Source: Rhodanobacter sp. MP7CTX1 (GTDB lineage Bacteria > Pseudomonadota > Gammaproteobacteria > Xanthomonadales > Rhodanobacteraceae). Taken from it: DNA of 45,188 bases. This document shows positions 45,050-45,188 of the stretch, piece by piece (the stretch's first letter is position 1; the number at the start of each line of letters is the position of its first letter). The stretch is taken from contig NZ_JACHCN010000024.1 of the NCBI RefSeq assembly GCF_014205795.1, positions 1 to 45,188 of the forward strand, read 5' to 3'. The notes beneath the pieces are model-generated. The model made no database searches and was not told the origin of the DNA. It was given only the letters and a program-made list of their open reading frames with translations. Made by a program: the position numbers and the translations under genes.

Positions 45050-45093
45050 GTTTCGTCCTCCTACGGAGGGCGAGTCACTTTTCTCTTGCGTGG

Positions 45094-45188
45094 TGTATAG
45101 ACCGGAGACATGGGTAACAGACGTGCCAAGACATGGGTTACACCTCGGCAGGAGTTCATTGCCTGATCGAGGTGTCGTTCCATGCCCT
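45094..45188 (+). mobile_element. Probable left end of an IS481-type insertion sequence (partial)
   Basis: TGTATAGACCGGAGACATGG with a second GACATGGGTTACACC resembles the ends of IS481-family elements as I recall them. GAGGTGTCGTTCC then ATGCCCT at 45182 fits a transposase starting Met-Pro-Trp. The element continues outside the window, so this is an inference. Confidence 0.45.

Larger units (their letters stand above)
44745..45093. other. Gene-free tail with hairpin, REP and tandem repeat
   Basis: This region contains a CCTCTCCCCGCGGGGGAGAGG hairpin near 44762, one REP copy (44908-44935) and an octamer array (44974-45049). The open frame covering it translates the repeats and is not considered a gene. 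Confidence 0.7.

Noticed and set aside
44801..45100. A protein with repeated ELKSSRAQ units
   Set aside because: It is the translation of the GAGCTCAA tandem repeat; no start signal and no flanking domain.

Overview
The window is a GC-rich chromosomal segment of a gammaproteobacterium. It most probably comes from the Xanthomonadales (Rhodanobacter/Dyella/Luteibacter-like). The evidence is a xanthomonad-type PhoP, tryptophan and tyrosine dioxygenase pathways, a TrpS with a C-terminal extension, dispersed GGGAGCGACTTCAGTCGCGA palindromes and housekeeping gene content. Species cannot be fixed from sequence alone. Around 37 intact protein genes, one tRNA, one complete group II intron and several gene remnants can be supported.

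Layout. 1-3150: ferredoxin-NADP reductase (minus), then a scar where two unrelated gene remnants (a beta-propeller-like protein and an RND/MMPL exporter) meet head-to-head, then a repeat-rich gap. 3150-9830: dusA; a PepSY-phoP-phoQ operon; a small secreted protein; birA-coaX-SPOR. 9893-14204: tRNA-Thr(UGU), arginase, trpS, a small membrane protein, a YgjP-like metallopeptidase and an uncharacterised protein. 14312-17845 (minus): a three-gene 2-oxo-acid dehydrogenase operon (E1 alpha, E1 beta, E2; no E3). 18249-28401: kynA, a POT peptide transporter, a DUF3365/HAMP heme sensor coupled to a TIR protein, a CDF metal exporter, a MarR regulator divergent from hppD, then hmgA and fahA for tyrosine catabolism. 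hppD and hmgA are separated by a repeat-plus-GIY-YIG cassette. 28520-32390: an FNR regulator with all cluster cysteines, nnrS with an FNR-type site upstream, thiol peroxidase, a GNAT enzyme and a 5'-truncated globin that still has an FNR-like palindrome. 32904-44744: central carbon genes gapA, pyk, a class I aldolase and transketolase, interspersed with an S1/P1 nuclease, a TonB-like protein, a group II intron, a truncated spore-coat-U protein and an outer-membrane barrel. 44745-45188: REP, an octamer tandem repeat, and the probable left end of an IS481-type element running off the window.

Functional links. FNR, NnrS and the globin remnant form an oxygen/nitric-oxide theme. kynA, hppD-hmgA-fahA, rocF and the 2-oxo-acid dehydrogenase form an amino-acid catabolism theme. 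gapA, pyk, fba and tkt form a sugar-phosphate group. The least explained units are the heme-sensor/TIR pair (20767-22314), the repeat-flanked GIY-YIG cassette (25417-26057), and the intron lodged between a TATAAT element and the aldolase gene (37085-39795).
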